From positions 1 through 64,000 of the forward strand of contig DASZBX010000039.1 of assembly GCA_035943635.1 (NCBI GenBank): a stretch of 64,000 bases of DNA, in the 5' to 3' direction. A model generated the notes under the pieces. That model did no database searches and had not been told where the DNA came from. It worked only from the letters and a program-made list of their open reading frames with translations. This document shows positions 44,625 to 53,902 of the stretch, piece after piece. The DNA is from DASZBX01 sp035943635. GTDB lineage: Bacteria > Actinomycetota > Actinomycetes > Streptomycetales > Catenulisporaceae. Position numbers and translations under genes: made by a program. Every line of letters begins with the position of its first letter. The first letter of the stretch is position 1.

Positions 44625-46769
44625 CTACCCGGCCTGCGGCCGGACGATCTTCGCCGCCAGCGCCGCGGGCATCGCGTCGTGCCGCAGATAGTGCCGGGCG
44701 AACAGTCCGGTCCCGTGCGAGAGCGACCGCAGCTCGACCGGGTACCGGCCCAGCTCCGTCTCCGGCACCTCGGCGTGGATCAGGGTGCGCCCGGGGGAGT
44801 CCGGCTCGGTGCCCAGCACCCGCCCGCGCCGCCCGGACAGGTCGCTGAGCACCCCGCCGACGAACTCGTCGGACACGGTGATCTCCACCGCGTCCACCGG
44901 CTCCAGCAGCGCCACCCGGACCTTCGCGGCGGCGTCCCGCAGGGCCAGCGCGCCGGCGGTCTGGAAGGCCATGTCCGAGGAGTCCACCGAGTGCGCCTTG
45001 CCGTCGGTCAGGATTACCCGCAGGTCCACCACCGGGTACCCGGCCAGCAGGCCGCGCTCCATCTGCGCCCGCACCCCCTTCTCCACCGAGGCGATGAACT
45101 GCCGCGGCACCGCGCCGCCGACCACCTTGTCCACGAACTCGAACCCGGCCCCGTTCGCCAGCGGCTCCACCTCGATGTCGCAGACCGCGAACTGCCCGTG
45201 CCCGCCGGACTGCTTCACGTGCCGCCCGTGCCCGCCGCCGGGCTCGGCGAAGGTCTCGCGCAGCGACACCCGGTGCGCGACCGTGTCCACCGCCACGCCG
45301 TACCGCCCGGCCAGCCGGTCCAGCAGCACGTCCCGGTGCGCCTCGCCCATGCACCACAGCACCAGCTGGTGCGTCTCCGGGTTGATCTCCAACCGCAGGG
45401 TCGGGTCCTCGGCCACCAGCCGGGCCAGCGCCTGGGCGAGCTTGTCCTCGTCCGACTTGGCCCGGGCCGCCACGGCCACCGGCAGCAGCGGGTCGGGCAG
45501 CAGCCACGGCTCCATCAGCGCCGGGTCCTCCCGCGCGGACAGGGTGTCGCCGGTCTCCGCGTGGGCCAGCTTGGCCACGACCACCAGGTCTCCGGCCAGC
45601 GCGCAGTCCACTGGGCGCTGCACCTTGCCCAGCGGGCTGGAGAGCGCGCCGACCTTCTCGTCGACGTCGTGGTCCGGGTGCCCGCGCTCGGCCTGGCCGT
45701 GCCCGGACACGTGCACCGGCAGGTCCGGCCGCAGCGTGCCGGAGAACACCCGGACCAGCGACAGCCGGCCGACGTACGGGTCGGACGTGGTCTTGATCAC
45801 CTCGGCCACCAACGGGCCGTCGGGACGGCACTCCAGCGCCTCCTTCGGGGCGCCGGCCGGGGTGGTCACCATCGGCACGGCGTGCTCGCCCGGGCCCGGG
45901 AAGGCCCGGGTGACCAGCTCCAGCAGCTCCACCATGCCGGCCCGCGAGGTCACCGGCAGGGCCGGGTAGAAGTGGCCCCGGGCCACCGCCTTCTCCAGAT
46001 CGGCGATGATGATCTTGTCGTCGATCTCCTCGCCGTCGAGGTAGCGGTCCATCAGGGTCTCGTCCTCGCTCTCGGCGATGATCCCCTCGATCAGGGCGTT
46101 GCGCGCGTCCTCGATGTGCTCCAGGTGTTCCGGATCGGCCTGCACCTGCTCGCGCCGCCCGCCGGAGTAGTCGAAGATCTGCTGGGACAGCAGCCCGATC
46201 ACGCCGCCGACCTGCTCGTGCTCGTCCAGCAGGGGCAGGTACAGCGGGGTGACGTCGTCCCCGAACACCCGCTGGCAGATCAGCACGATCTCGTCGAAGT
46301 CGGTGCGCGAGTGGTCCAGCTTCGTCACCACCACCGCGCGCGGCATCCCGACGGTCGCGCACTCCTCCCACAACAACCTGGTCGCCCCGTCCACGCCGTC
46401 CGCCGCGGACACCACGAACAATGCCGCGTCCGCCGCCCGCAGCCCGGCCCGCAGGTCGCCGACGAAATCGGGCGAACCGGGCGTGTCCAGCAGGTTCACC
46501 TTCACCCCGGCGAACTCCACCGCGGCCAGGGCCAGGCCGACCGAGCGGCCGAGCCGGTGCTCGATCTCCTCGAAGTCGGACACCGTGCTGCCGTCCTGCA
46601 CCCGGCCGGCCCGCCCGATCGCCCCGGCCGCCACCAGCAGGCTCTCCACCAGCGTGGTCTTCCCGGCGCCGGGATGCCCGACCAGGACGACGTTGCGCAC
46701 CGCCCCCGGCTCCCGGGCGGCCGGCGCCGCCGCATCCCGGCCGCGCGCGGCGGCGTTCTTCTCCGACAT
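44625..46769 (-). CDS. Elongation factor G-like GTPase (EF-G2)
   Basis: The 714-residue translational GTPase is related to EF-G but of the actinobacterial FusA2/EF-G2 type. G1 is GHPGAGKTT, G3 is DTPGSPDF and G4 is TKLD, where canonical EF-G has NKxD. Domains II to V follow, with the domain IV segment GGHGRHVKQSGGHGQFAVCDIEVEP. Its role is uncertain; homologues are thought to lack normal translocase activity. ATG 46769 has GGGAGG 5 bases upstream. The gene ends 16 bp from repeat element A. Confidence 0.88.
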   Translation of the reverse strand: MSEKNAAARGRDAAAPAAREPGAVRNVVLVGHPGAGKTTLVESLLVAAGAIGRAGRVQDGSTVSDFEEIEHRLGRSVGLALAAVEFAGVKVNLLDTPGSPDFVGDLRAGLRAADAALFVVSAADGVDGATRLLWEECATVGMPRAVVVTKLDHSRTDFDEIVLICQRVFGDDVTPLYLPLLDEHEQVGGVIGLLSQQIFDYSGGRREQVQADPEHLEHIEDARNALIEGIIAESEDETLMDRYLDGEEIDDKIIIADLEKAVARGHFYPALPVTSRAGMVELLELVTRAFPGPGEHAVPMVTTPAGAPKEALECRPDGPLVAEVIKTTSDPYVGRLSLVRVFSGTLRPDLPVHVSGHGQAERGHPDHDVDEKVGALSSPLGKVQRPVDCALAGDLVVVAKLAHAETGDTLSAREDPALMEPWLLPDPLLPVAVAARAKSDEDKLAQALARLVAEDPTLRLEINPETHQLVLWCMGEAHRDVLLDRLAGRYGVAVDTVAHRVSLRETFAEPGGGHGRHVKQSGGHGQFAVCDIEVEPLANGAGFEFVDKVVGGAVPRQFIASVEKGVRAQMERGLLAGYPVVDLRVILTDGKAHSVDSSDMAFQTAGALALRDAAAKVRVALLEPVDAVEITVSDEFVGGVLSDLSGRRGRVLGTEPDSPGRTLIHAEVPETELGRYPVELRSLSHGTGLFARHYLRHDAMPAALAAKIVRPQAG

Positions 46770-47015
46770 GTTTTCCTCCCGGCCATGCTGCGTGCGAAAG
46801 ACCGCAATCGCGTCGTCACTTTCCGTCGCCTTGAAGCAAACTCCTCGCAGCCCGGTCCGACAAGGCTTTCACCTCGGCGGTGCCACGGCCAATCGGCCGG
46901 TGCGGCGCCCGCGCTCAACCGTTCGATCTCCGAACGAGTGAACACGGCGACGCACCAGACCTAATACGATGACCCCCGGCACGTTCGACCGACCGACCAC
47001 GACGCTGGGAATTCC

Positions 47016-47681
47016 ATGCTGAACCGTTATGCGAGGGCATTCTTCACCAAGACCTTCACGCCCCTCGCTCGCCTGCTGCTCCGGCTCGGGGTCGGCCCGG
47101 ACGCGGTCACCCTGGTCGGCACGGCCGGCGTGGTGGCCAGCGCCCTGGTCTTCTACCCGCGCGGCAGCTTCTTCGTCGGCACCCTGGCGATCACCGCGTT
47201 CATCTTCTCCGACCTGGTCGACGGCACCATGGCCCGGCTCTCGGGCCGGGTCTCCACCTGGGGCGCGTTCCTGGACTCCTCGATGGACCGGGTCGGGGAC
47301 GCGGCCATCTTCGGCGCCCTGGCCTACTACTTCGGGGACAAGCACAACCAGCCGATGTTCATCCTGTCGCTGGTCTGCCTGGTCAGCGGCGCCATCGTGT
47401 CCTACGTCCGGGCCCGGGCCGAGGGCGCCGGCTTCAAGTGCGACGTCGGCCTGATCGAGCGCGGGGACCGCCTGGTCGGGTCCCTGGTCGCCACCGGGCT
47501 GACCGGCCTGGGCCTGCCGTTCGTCCAGGCGATCGCGCTGTGGGCGATCGCGGCCGGGTCCACGGCCACGGTTTTCCAGCGCGTGCTGTACGTCCGCAAG
47601 CAGGCGCTGAACGAGTCCGGCGCGGTCCTGGAGACCGGCGCAGCCGACAAGACCAGCGAGACCAGCGAGACCGACGGGTGA
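47016..47681 (+). CDS. pgsA: Phosphatidylinositol phosphate synthase (CDP-alcohol phosphatidyltransferase)
   Basis: This enzyme joins CDP-diacylglycerol to inositol 1-phosphate, the first step to phosphatidylinositol and PIMs. The 221 residues form about six membrane helices. The complete CDP-alcohol phosphotransferase motif is visible: Asp66, Asp69-Gly70, Ala73-Arg74, Gly83, Asp87 and Asp91 in SDLVDGTMAR...GAFLDSSMD. It is the first gene of an operon with patA and pimA (10-bp gap, then 4-bp overlaps). The last 25 residues are a polar tail. Confidence 0.93.
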   Translation: MLNRYARAFFTKTFTPLARLLLRLGVGPDAVTLVGTAGVVASALVFYPRGSFFVGTLAITAFIFSDLVDGTMARLSGRVSTWGAFLDSSMDRVGDAAIFGALAYYFGDKHNQPMFILSLVCLVSGAIVSYVRARAEGAGFKCDVGLIERGDRLVGSLVATGLTGLGLPFVQAIALWAIAAGSTATVFQRVLYVRKQALNESGAVLETGAADKTSETSETDG

Positions 47682-47691
47682 GGGAGAGCGC

Positions 47692-48669
47692 ATGAGCTCG
47701 ATGACGGACGAGGCGACTTACCGGCTCTACGCCACCGGCTGGGCGGTGGTCAAACGCCTGCCGGAACGCACCGCGTACCGCCTGTTCGAACGGATCGCGG
47801 ACCGGATGTGGAAGAAGCAGGGCCGCAGCGTCCTGCAACTGGAGCAGAACCTGGCCCGGGTGCTCGGCCCCGGGGCCACCGAGCAGCAGGTCCGCGAGGT
47901 CTCCCGCCAGTCGCTGCGCAACTACCTGCGCTACTGGTGCGAGACCTTCCGCCTGGAGAACTGGGACCACGAGCGGCGGGCCACGGACTTCCACCCGCAG
48001 AACACCGAGTACCTCAAGGAGCTCGTGGCCACCGGCCGCGGCGTAATCCTGGCCCTGCCCCACATGGCCAACTGGGACTCGGCCGGCGCCTGGCTGACCA
48101 CCTTCGAGCCCGGCTTCACCACGGTGGCCGAGCGGCTCAAACCGGAGAAGCTGTTCCAGCGCTTCCTGGACTTCCGCGAGTCCCTCGGCTTCGAGGTGCT
48201 GCCGCTGACCGGCGGCTCGCGCACCCTGCTGAAACTGGCCAAGCGGCTGCGCGCGGGCGGCGTGGTCTGCCTGGTCGCCGACCGCGACCTGACCGCCGGC
48301 GGAGTCCCGGTGGACTTCTTCGGCGAGGCCGCCACCTTCCCCTCCGGCTCGGCCAGCCTGGCCCTGTCCACCGGCGCGGCCCTGGTCCCGGTCACCCTGT
48401 GGTTCGAGGACAAGGGCCAGACCGCGTGCTTCCACCCCGAGGTGGTCCCCCCGATCGAGGGAACCCGCGACCAGAAGCTGGCCGCGATGACCCGGGCGGT
48501 CGCGGCGACGTTCGAAAAGGGCATCGGCGAACACCCGGCCGACTGGCACATGCTGCAACGCTTCTGGCTCGCCGACCTGCCCGAACGCGCGGCGGCCGGC
48601 GCGGCGCACGCCGCCCGGGCCCACGGCGCCACGGCTGCGGACCCCGCGCCCACCGCGAGCCAGGCATGA
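47692..48669 (+). CDS. patA: Phosphatidylinositol mannoside acyltransferase
   Basis: The 325-residue lauroyl/myristoyl-acyltransferase-fold protein carries the HxxxxD catalytic motif as His124 to Asp129 (ALPHMANWDSAG). VADRDLTAGGVPVDFFGEAATFPSG follows, as in HtrB/LpxL-like enzymes. In mycobacteria PatA acylates the mannose of PIM1/PIM2. Its place between pgsA and pimA supports the same job on the inner membrane face. ATG 47692 has GGGAG upstream. The stop overlaps the pimA start by 4 bp. Confidence 0.9.
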   Translation: MSSMTDEATYRLYATGWAVVKRLPERTAYRLFERIADRMWKKQGRSVLQLEQNLARVLGPGATEQQVREVSRQSLRNYLRYWCETFRLENWDHERRATDFHPQNTEYLKELVATGRGVILALPHMANWDSAGAWLTTFEPGFTTVAERLKPEKLFQRFLDFRESLGFEVLPLTGGSRTLLKLAKRLRAGGVVCLVADRDLTAGGVPVDFFGEAATFPSGSASLALSTGAALVPVTLWFEDKGQTACFHPEVVPPIEGTRDQKLAAMTRAVAATFEKGIGEHPADWHMLQRFWLADLPERAAAGAAHAARAHGATAADPAPTASQA

Positions 48670-49940
48670 AGATCGGCATCGTCTGCCCGTACTCCTGGGA
48701 CATCCCGGGCGGCGTGCAGTTCCACGTCCGCGACCTGGCCGCGCACCTGATCAGCCTGGGCCACCAGGTCTCCGTGCTCGCCCCCGCCGACGAGGACACC
48801 GAACTGCCGCCCTACGTCGTCTCGGCCGGGCGCGCCGTGCCGGTGCCGTACAACGGCTCGGTGGCCCGGCTCAGCTTCGGCTTCCTGTCCGCCGCCCGGG
48901 TCCGCCGCTGGCTGAGCGAGAACCAGTTCGACGTGCTGCACCTGCACGAACCGGGCACCCCCTCGCTCTCCCTGCTCGCCTGCTGGGCCGCCTCGATCCC
49001 GATCGTGGCCACCTTCCACACCGCCAACCCCCGCTCCCGGGTGGCCACCGCGGCCAACCAGATCCTGCAGCCCGCGTTCGAGAAGATCAACGCCCGGATC
49101 GCGGTCTCCGAGTACGCCCGCCGCTTCCTGGTCGAGCACATCGGCGGCGACGCCGTGGTCATCCCCAACGGCGTCGACGTGGACTACTTCGCCCGGGCCG
49201 AACCGAACCCGGACTGGCAGACCCCGGCCGCCCAGCAGGACACCGGCGGCACGATCGCGTTCGTCGGCCGGTTCGAGGAGCCGCGCAAGGGCCTGCCGGT
49301 CCTGCTGGCCGCCCTGCCGGAGATCCTGGCCGCCCGCCCGGACACCCGGCTGCTGGTCCTGGGCCGCGGCGACCCCGAGGAGGTGCTGCTCGACGTGCCG
49401 GAACCGGCCCGGGCCGCGATCACCTTCCTCGGCATGGCCAGCGACGAGGACAAGGCCCGGCTGTTCCGCTCGGTCGACGTGTACTGCGCGCCGAACACCG
49501 GCGGGGAGTCCTTCGGGGTGATCCTGGTCGAGGCGATGAGCGCCCCCGCGGTCGTCCTGGCCACCGACCTGGACGCCTTCTCCCTGGTGCTCGAGGGCGG
49601 CGAGGCCGGCCTGATGTTCCGCAACGGCGACGCCTCCGCGCTGGCCGGGGCGGTGACCGGGCTGCTGGCCGACCCGAAGCGGCGCGAGGGCCTGCGCGCG
49701 GCCGCGGCCGCCGCGGTCCGCCGGTACGACTGGTCCGTCGTGGCCGGGGACATCCTGGCCGTCTACGAGATGGTCACCGAGTCCACCGCGCAGGTCACCA
49801 GCGAGGCCTTCGAGGCGGCCAAACGCCCGGTCGCCCCCGGCCGCAACCGGCTGACCTCGCTGACCCGCGGGACCCGGACCCGGTCCGGCGAGGAGCCGAC
49901 CGACGAGGAAGGCCCGCGGATGAGGAAGGCCGACGCATGA
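48666..49940 (+). CDS. pimA: Phosphatidyl-myo-inositol mannosyltransferase
   Basis: This GT4-family GT-B enzyme moves mannose from GDP-mannose to phosphatidylinositol. The 424 residues open MKIGIVCPYSWDIPGGVQFHV (GG donor loop). FHTANPRSR, IPNGVDVDYF, FVGRFEEPRKGLPVLL and the C-domain ExxE region NTGGESFGVILVEAMSA are present. The last 50 residues form a basic tail not seen in shorter homologues. ATGA overlaps on both sides tie it translationally to patA and the downstream LemA-like gene. Confidence 0.94.
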   Translation: MKIGIVCPYSWDIPGGVQFHVRDLAAHLISLGHQVSVLAPADEDTELPPYVVSAGRAVPVPYNGSVARLSFGFLSAARVRRWLSENQFDVLHLHEPGTPSLSLLACWAASIPIVATFHTANPRSRVATAANQILQPAFEKINARIAVSEYARRFLVEHIGGDAVVIPNGVDVDYFARAEPNPDWQTPAAQQDTGGTIAFVGRFEEPRKGLPVLLAALPEILAARPDTRLLVLGRGDPEEVLLDVPEPARAAITFLGMASDEDKARLFRSVDVYCAPNTGGESFGVILVEAMSAPAVVLATDLDAFSLVLEGGEAGLMFRNGDASALAGAVTGLLADPKRREGLRAAAAAAVRRYDWSVVAGDILAVYEMVTESTAQVTSEAFEAAKRPVAPGRNRLTSLTRGTRTRSGEEPTDEEGPRMRKADA

Positions 49941-50491
49941 AAGTGGTCCTGACCGACTACAGCGGGACGATCGTCCTGGTCGTCGTGCTGATCCTGCTCT
50001 TCGGCCTCTACCTGAGCTGGACCGCCAACCGGCTGGACCGGCTGCACCTGCGCCTGGACGCGGCGAAGGTCGCCCTGGACGGCCAGCTGGTGCGCCGCGC
50101 CTCGGTGACCATGGAACTGGCCCAGTCCGGGGTGCTGGACCCGGCCACCTCGCTGCTGCTGGCCACCGCCGCGCGCGAGGCCCGGGACGCCGAGGACGAG
50201 GACCGGGAGACCGCCGAGTCGGCCCTGACCCGCGACCTGCGGGCCGCGTTCTACGAACCCGAGCAGCTGACCGAGGTCCGGGCCTCCCTGGTCGGCCCGG
50301 CCCTGCTGGACGAACTGGCCACCTCGGCCAAGCGGGTCCAGCTGGCCCGGCAGTTCTACAACGAGTCCGTCCGCACGGTCCGCCTGCTGCGTTCGCACCG
50401 CCTGGTCCGGGCCTTCCGGCTGGCCGGCCGGGCCCCGGACAAGCCGAACTTCGACATCGACGACACCCCGCCCGACCTGACCCGCAAGTAG
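49937..50491 (+). CDS. LemA-like membrane-anchored helical protein
   Basis: The 184-residue protein has one N-terminal helix (GTIVLVVVLILLFGLYLSW, 9-27). A long cytosolic helical part with NRLDRLHLRLDAAKVALDGQLVRRA and LARQFYNESVRTVRLL resembles the LemA fold. It is the last gene of the pgsA-patA-pimA operon, overlapping pimA by 4 bp. That linkage is typical of actinobacteria, but its function is not known. Confidence 0.75.
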   Translation: MKVVLTDYSGTIVLVVVLILLFGLYLSWTANRLDRLHLRLDAAKVALDGQLVRRASVTMELAQSGVLDPATSLLLATAAREARDAEDEDRETAESALTRDLRAAFYEPEQLTEVRASLVGPALLDELATSAKRVQLARQFYNESVRTVRLLRSHRLVRAFRLAGRAPDKPNFDIDDTPPDLTRK

Positions 50492-50738
50492 CCGCAGGCG
50501 GTCCGGCCGGCCCGGCGGCCTGCGGTCACCCCGGCCGCGCGCCGTTGTGGCCTTCGCCTCACCCCGCCCGGGCAGGCCACTTCGGGCGGCCATCAGGCCA
50601 GTTCAGGATCAGTGGCCTTGGCGCTGTGTCGGATGAAACGGTCCGGCGCTGACACCGCGTGATCCAGGGGCAGGTGGCGAGCCCGGTAGAATGGTCGGAC
50701 ACCAGTCATAAGATCATCAGCCCAGGCGAGGTCAAGTC

Positions 50739-51668
50739 ATGTCGAACCCCAGCACCCCCACCTCCGAGCAGACCCCAGCGCAGGCTCCGCAGCTGGGCAC
50801 CGCGCGGGTCAAGCGCGGCATGGCGGAGATGCTCAAGGGCGGTGTGATCATGGACGTGGTCACCCCCGAGCAGGCCAAGATCGCCGAGGACGCCGGCGCG
50901 GTGGCCGTGATGGCGCTCGAGCGGGTCCCGGCCGACATCCGCAAGGACGGCGGCGTGGCCCGGATGTCCGACCCGGACATGATCGACGGCATCATCGCCG
51001 CGGTCTCCATCCCGGTGATGGCCAAGGCCCGGATCGGCCACTTCGTCGAGGCCCAGGTGCTCCAGTCGCTCGGCGTGGACTACGTCGACGAGTCCGAGGT
51101 GCTCACCCCGGCCGACGAGACCCACCACATCGACAAGTGGGCGTTCACCGTCCCCTTCGTCTGCGGCGCGACCAACCTGGGCGAGGCGCTGCGCCGGATC
51201 GCCGAGGGCGCCGCGATGATCCGGTCCAAGGGCGAGGCCGGCACCGGCAACGTGGTCGAGGCCACCCGGCACATGCGCCAGATCCGGGCCGACATCCGCA
51301 AGCTGGCCACCCTGGACGAGTCCGAGCTGTTCCTGGCCGCCAAGAACCTGCAGGCGCCGTACGAGATCGTCAAGGAAGTGGCCCGGACCGGCAAGCTGCC
51401 GGTGGTCCTGTTCACCGCCGGCGGCCTGGCCACCCCGGCCGACGCCGCGATGATGATGCAGCTGGGCGCCGAGGGCGTGTTCGTCGGCTCGGGCATCTTC
51501 AAGTCCGGCGACCCGGCCAAGCGGGCCGCCGCGATCGTCAAGGCGACCACCTTCCACGACGACCCGGACGTGATCGCCAAGGTCTCCCGCGGCCTGGGCG
51601 AGGCGATGGTGGGCATCAACATCGACACCCTGCCCGAGTCCGAGCGCTACGCCGGCCGCGGCTGGTAG
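50739..51668 (+). CDS. pdxS: Pyridoxal 5'-phosphate synthase subunit PdxS
   Basis: PdxS condenses ribose 5-phosphate, glyceraldehyde 3-phosphate and ammonia to PLP, forming a dodecamer loaded with PdxT. The 309-residue barrel has the conserved VKRGMAEMLKGGVIMDVV start, MAKARIGHFVEAQ (substrate lysine) and GEAGTGNVVEATRHMR. It ends GVFVGSGIFKSGDPAKRA. The first 22 residues are a variable tail. A TAGAAT at 50687-50692 may be the -10 of the pdxST promoter, giving a short leader. Confidence 0.97.
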   Translation: MSNPSTPTSEQTPAQAPQLGTARVKRGMAEMLKGGVIMDVVTPEQAKIAEDAGAVAVMALERVPADIRKDGGVARMSDPDMIDGIIAAVSIPVMAKARIGHFVEAQVLQSLGVDYVDESEVLTPADETHHIDKWAFTVPFVCGATNLGEALRRIAEGAAMIRSKGEAGTGNVVEATRHMRQIRADIRKLATLDESELFLAAKNLQAPYEIVKEVARTGKLPVVLFTAGGLATPADAAMMMQLGAEGVFVGSGIFKSGDPAKRAAAIVKATTFHDDPDVIAKVSRGLGEAMVGINIDTLPESERYAGRGW

Positions 51669-51714
51669 TCCGTCCTGCCGTCCCTCCTTCTTCCAACGGA
51701 GCCCGTGTCCCGTC

Positions 51715-52338
51715 ATGACTGACCGTCTCACCGTCGGCGTGCTCGCCCTGCAGGGCGACGTCCGCGAACACGTCCGCTCCCTGGAGGAGGTCGGCGCCCG
51801 GGCCGTCGCGGTGCGCCGGGTCGGCGAGCTCGACTCGGTCGACGCCCTGGTCATCCCGGGCGGCGAGTCCACCGCGATGTGGAAGCTGGCCACCGCCTTC
51901 GACCTGTTCGAACCGGTCCGCAAGCGCCTGGCCGAGGGGATGCCGGCCTACGGCTCCTGCGCCGGGATGATCATGCTGGCCGACCGGGTGCTGGACGCCG
52001 CCGAGGGCCAGGAGACCTTCGGCGGCCTGGCCGTGACCGTGCGGCGCAACGCGTTCGGCCGGCAGATCGACTCGTTCGAGGGCGAGGTGGACTTCGACGG
52101 GATCGACCTCCCGCTGCACGGCGTGTTCATCCGCGCACCCTGGGTCGAGGAGGTCGGCGCGGGGACGCGCGTGTTGGCGCGTGTCACGTCGGGGCCCGGC
52201 GCGGGTAGGATCGTTGCCGTTCGGCAGGGCAGCCTGATGGCCACCTCGTTCCATCCGGAGCTGACGGGTGATCACCGCGTGCACGGATACTTCGTGGACC
52301 TGGTGAGAGCGGCTCTCGGAACGCCCGGCCACGTGTAG
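51715..52338 (+). CDS. pdxT: PLP synthase glutaminase subunit PdxT
   Basis: This class-I-type glutamine amidotransferase (207 residues) supplies ammonia to PdxS. The triad is Cys82 (YGSCAGMI), His180 and Glu182 (TSFHPELTGD), and the GGESTAM loop is the PdxT hallmark. It lies 46 bp after pdxS in the same operon. ATG 51715 follows ordinary spacing without a strong ribosome site. Confidence 0.96.
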   Translation: MTDRLTVGVLALQGDVREHVRSLEEVGARAVAVRRVGELDSVDALVIPGGESTAMWKLATAFDLFEPVRKRLAEGMPAYGSCAGMIMLADRVLDAAEGQETFGGLAVTVRRNAFGRQIDSFEGEVDFDGIDLPLHGVFIRAPWVEEVGAGTRVLARVTSGPGAGRIVAVRQGSLMATSFHPELTGDHRVHGYFVDLVRAALGTPGHV

Positions 52339-52401
52339 ACGACGGCGTGCCGGACGCGTACAGACGGAAGCGAAAAGCGACGAGAAGAAGGAGCCAGGGC
52401 G

Positions 52402-53160
52402 ATGTCCGGCCACTCCAAATGGGCGACGACCAAGCACAAGAAGGCCGTGATCGACGCCAAGCGCGGCAAGCTGTTCGCCAAGATGATCAAGAACATCGAG
52501 GTGGCGGCGCGCACCGGCGGCGGTGACGTCTCGGGCAACCCCACCCTTTTCGACGCGATCCAGAAGGCGAAGAAGAGCTCGGTCCCGAACGACAACATCG
52601 ACCGCGCGGTCAAGCGCGGCTCCGGCGCCGAGGCCGGCGGCGCGGACTGGCAGACCATCATGTACGAGGGCTACGGCCCCAACGGCGTGGCCATGCTGAT
52701 CGAGTGCCTCACCGACAACCGCAACCGGGCCGCCTCCGAGGTCCGGGTGGCGATGACCCGCAACGGCGGCTCGATGGCCGACCCGGGCTCGGTCGCCTAC
52801 CTGTTCGGCCGCAAGGGCCAGGTCATCGTGCCCAAGGCGGACGGGGTGACCGAGGACTCGGTGCTCGAGGTGGTCCTGGAGGCGGGCGCCGAGGAAGTCA
52901 ACGACCTCGGCGACTCCTTCGAGGTGCTCTCCGAGCCGGGCGACCTGATCCCGGTGCGCAGCGCCCTGCAGGACGCCAAGATCGAGTACGACTCGGCCGA
53001 GGCGCCGTTCATGCCGACCATGCAGATCCAGCTGGACGAAGAGGGCGCGCGCAAGATCTTCAAGCTGATCGACGTCCTGGAGGACAGCGACGACGTGCAG
53101 AACGTCTTCGCCAACTTCGACGTCTCGGACGAGATCATGGCCATCCTCGACGAGGAGTAG
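52402..53160 (+). CDS. yebC: YebC/PmpR-family protein (TACO1-like)
   Basis: The 252-residue protein has the family start MSGHSKWATTKHKKAVIDAKRGKLFAKMIKNIEVAAR and the acidic C-domain. Bacterial homologues act as regulators, and some help ribosomes pass proline stretches. It lies 63 bp after pdxT with AAGGAG at the start, and its place upstream of ruvC is conserved in actinobacteria. Confidence 0.95.
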   Translation: MSGHSKWATTKHKKAVIDAKRGKLFAKMIKNIEVAARTGGGDVSGNPTLFDAIQKAKKSSVPNDNIDRAVKRGSGAEAGGADWQTIMYEGYGPNGVAMLIECLTDNRNRAASEVRVAMTRNGGSMADPGSVAYLFGRKGQVIVPKADGVTEDSVLEVVLEAGAEEVNDLGDSFEVLSEPGDLIPVRSALQDAKIEYDSAEAPFMPTMQIQLDEEGARKIFKLIDVLEDSDDVQNVFANFDVSDEIMAILDEE

Positions 53161-53179
53161 GCGCGGCTGTAGTCGCAGG

Positions 53180-53206
53180 AAAGCCCCGGTCCGGTGACCG
53201 GGGCTT
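53180..53206 (+). terminator. Intrinsic terminator after yebC
   Basis: A 12-bp stem (AAAGCCCCGGTC with its complement) with a CGGT loop is followed by TCGTTTTG. It is the classic rho-independent form and ends the pdxST-yebC unit. Confidence 0.88.
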
Positions 53207-53260
53207 TTCGTTTTGTCCGTCTATTCGGCTACGCGCCTCCATACCTATATAACTATGCGC

Positions 53261-53740
53261 CTACTTGTCGTCGGCCAACGGCTCCGCCAGCCGGGTCGCG
53301 TAGCGCTGCATCATCCGTTCCATCTGCTCCGGGCTCGGGTTGGCGCCGTTCTCGTGCAGATGCGCGGCGATCTCCTCGAAGTAGTCCTCGTAGCCGCTCG
53401 GGGAGAGCAGGACCAGGTACCGGTTCGGCTCGTCGAACGGGTTGCTGAAGCCGTGGGCCAGCTCCCGTCCGGCGAACACCAGGTCGCCCGGGCCGGCGGT
53501 CCGGAACCCGTCGCCGATCCGGAACCGCATCCGGCCCGCCAGGACGACGAAGCATTCGTCGTGCAGATCGTGGACGTGCGCCTTCGGCCCCGGGTGGCCG
53601 GCCGCCAGCCGCCCTTCGACGACGGTCAACGCGCCCGCGGTGTCCGCCGCGCCGACTTTGCGCAGCATCTCCCAGCCGGTCAGGCTGATCGGGTGCCCGT
53701 CATCCGGGCCGAGGACGAATCCGCGTGGGCTGTCAGTCAT
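53261..53740 (-). CDS. Cupin-domain protein
   Basis: The 159-residue small beta-barrel has the cupin metal motif AHVHDLHDECFVVLAGRMRFRIGD (His, His, Glu) and a second motif around PGDLVFAGRELAHGF. The C-terminal 45 residues are helical (YEDYFEEIAAHLHENGANP). Such proteins bind a metal and a small ligand; substrate unknown. It is inserted in reverse between yebC and the MarR-ruvC pair. Confidence 0.83.
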   Translation of the reverse strand: MTDSPRGFVLGPDDGHPISLTGWEMLRKVGAADTAGALTVVEGRLAAGHPGPKAHVHDLHDECFVVLAGRMRFRIGDGFRTAGPGDLVFAGRELAHGFSNPFDEPNRYLVLLSPSGYEDYFEEIAAHLHENGANPSPEQMERMMQRYATRLAEPLADDK

Positions 53741-53850
53741 GCCGCCATCCTCGCAGACTGTGCTTTAGCGCCTCCGGTCGGACGCACTCCGGCAGGGCGC
53801 CCGCCTTCGTGTCACCGGGACCGCATATCCTCTGCCTAGTCGCTAGATTT

Positions 53851-53876
53851 TCGAGATATCAAGAAATCGAGATATC
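53851..53876. promoter_or_regulatory. Direct repeat TCGAGATATC x2, candidate operator of the MarR gene
   Basis: TCGAGATATC occurs at 53851-53860 and again at 53867-53876, 16 bp apart, each with a GATATC palindromic core. It is AT-rich and lies 27 bp upstream of the MarR start, so autoregulation is plausible. Confidence 0.5.
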
Positions 53877-53902
53877 CCGGGCGGCCGACCCCTGGAGGAG
53901 CG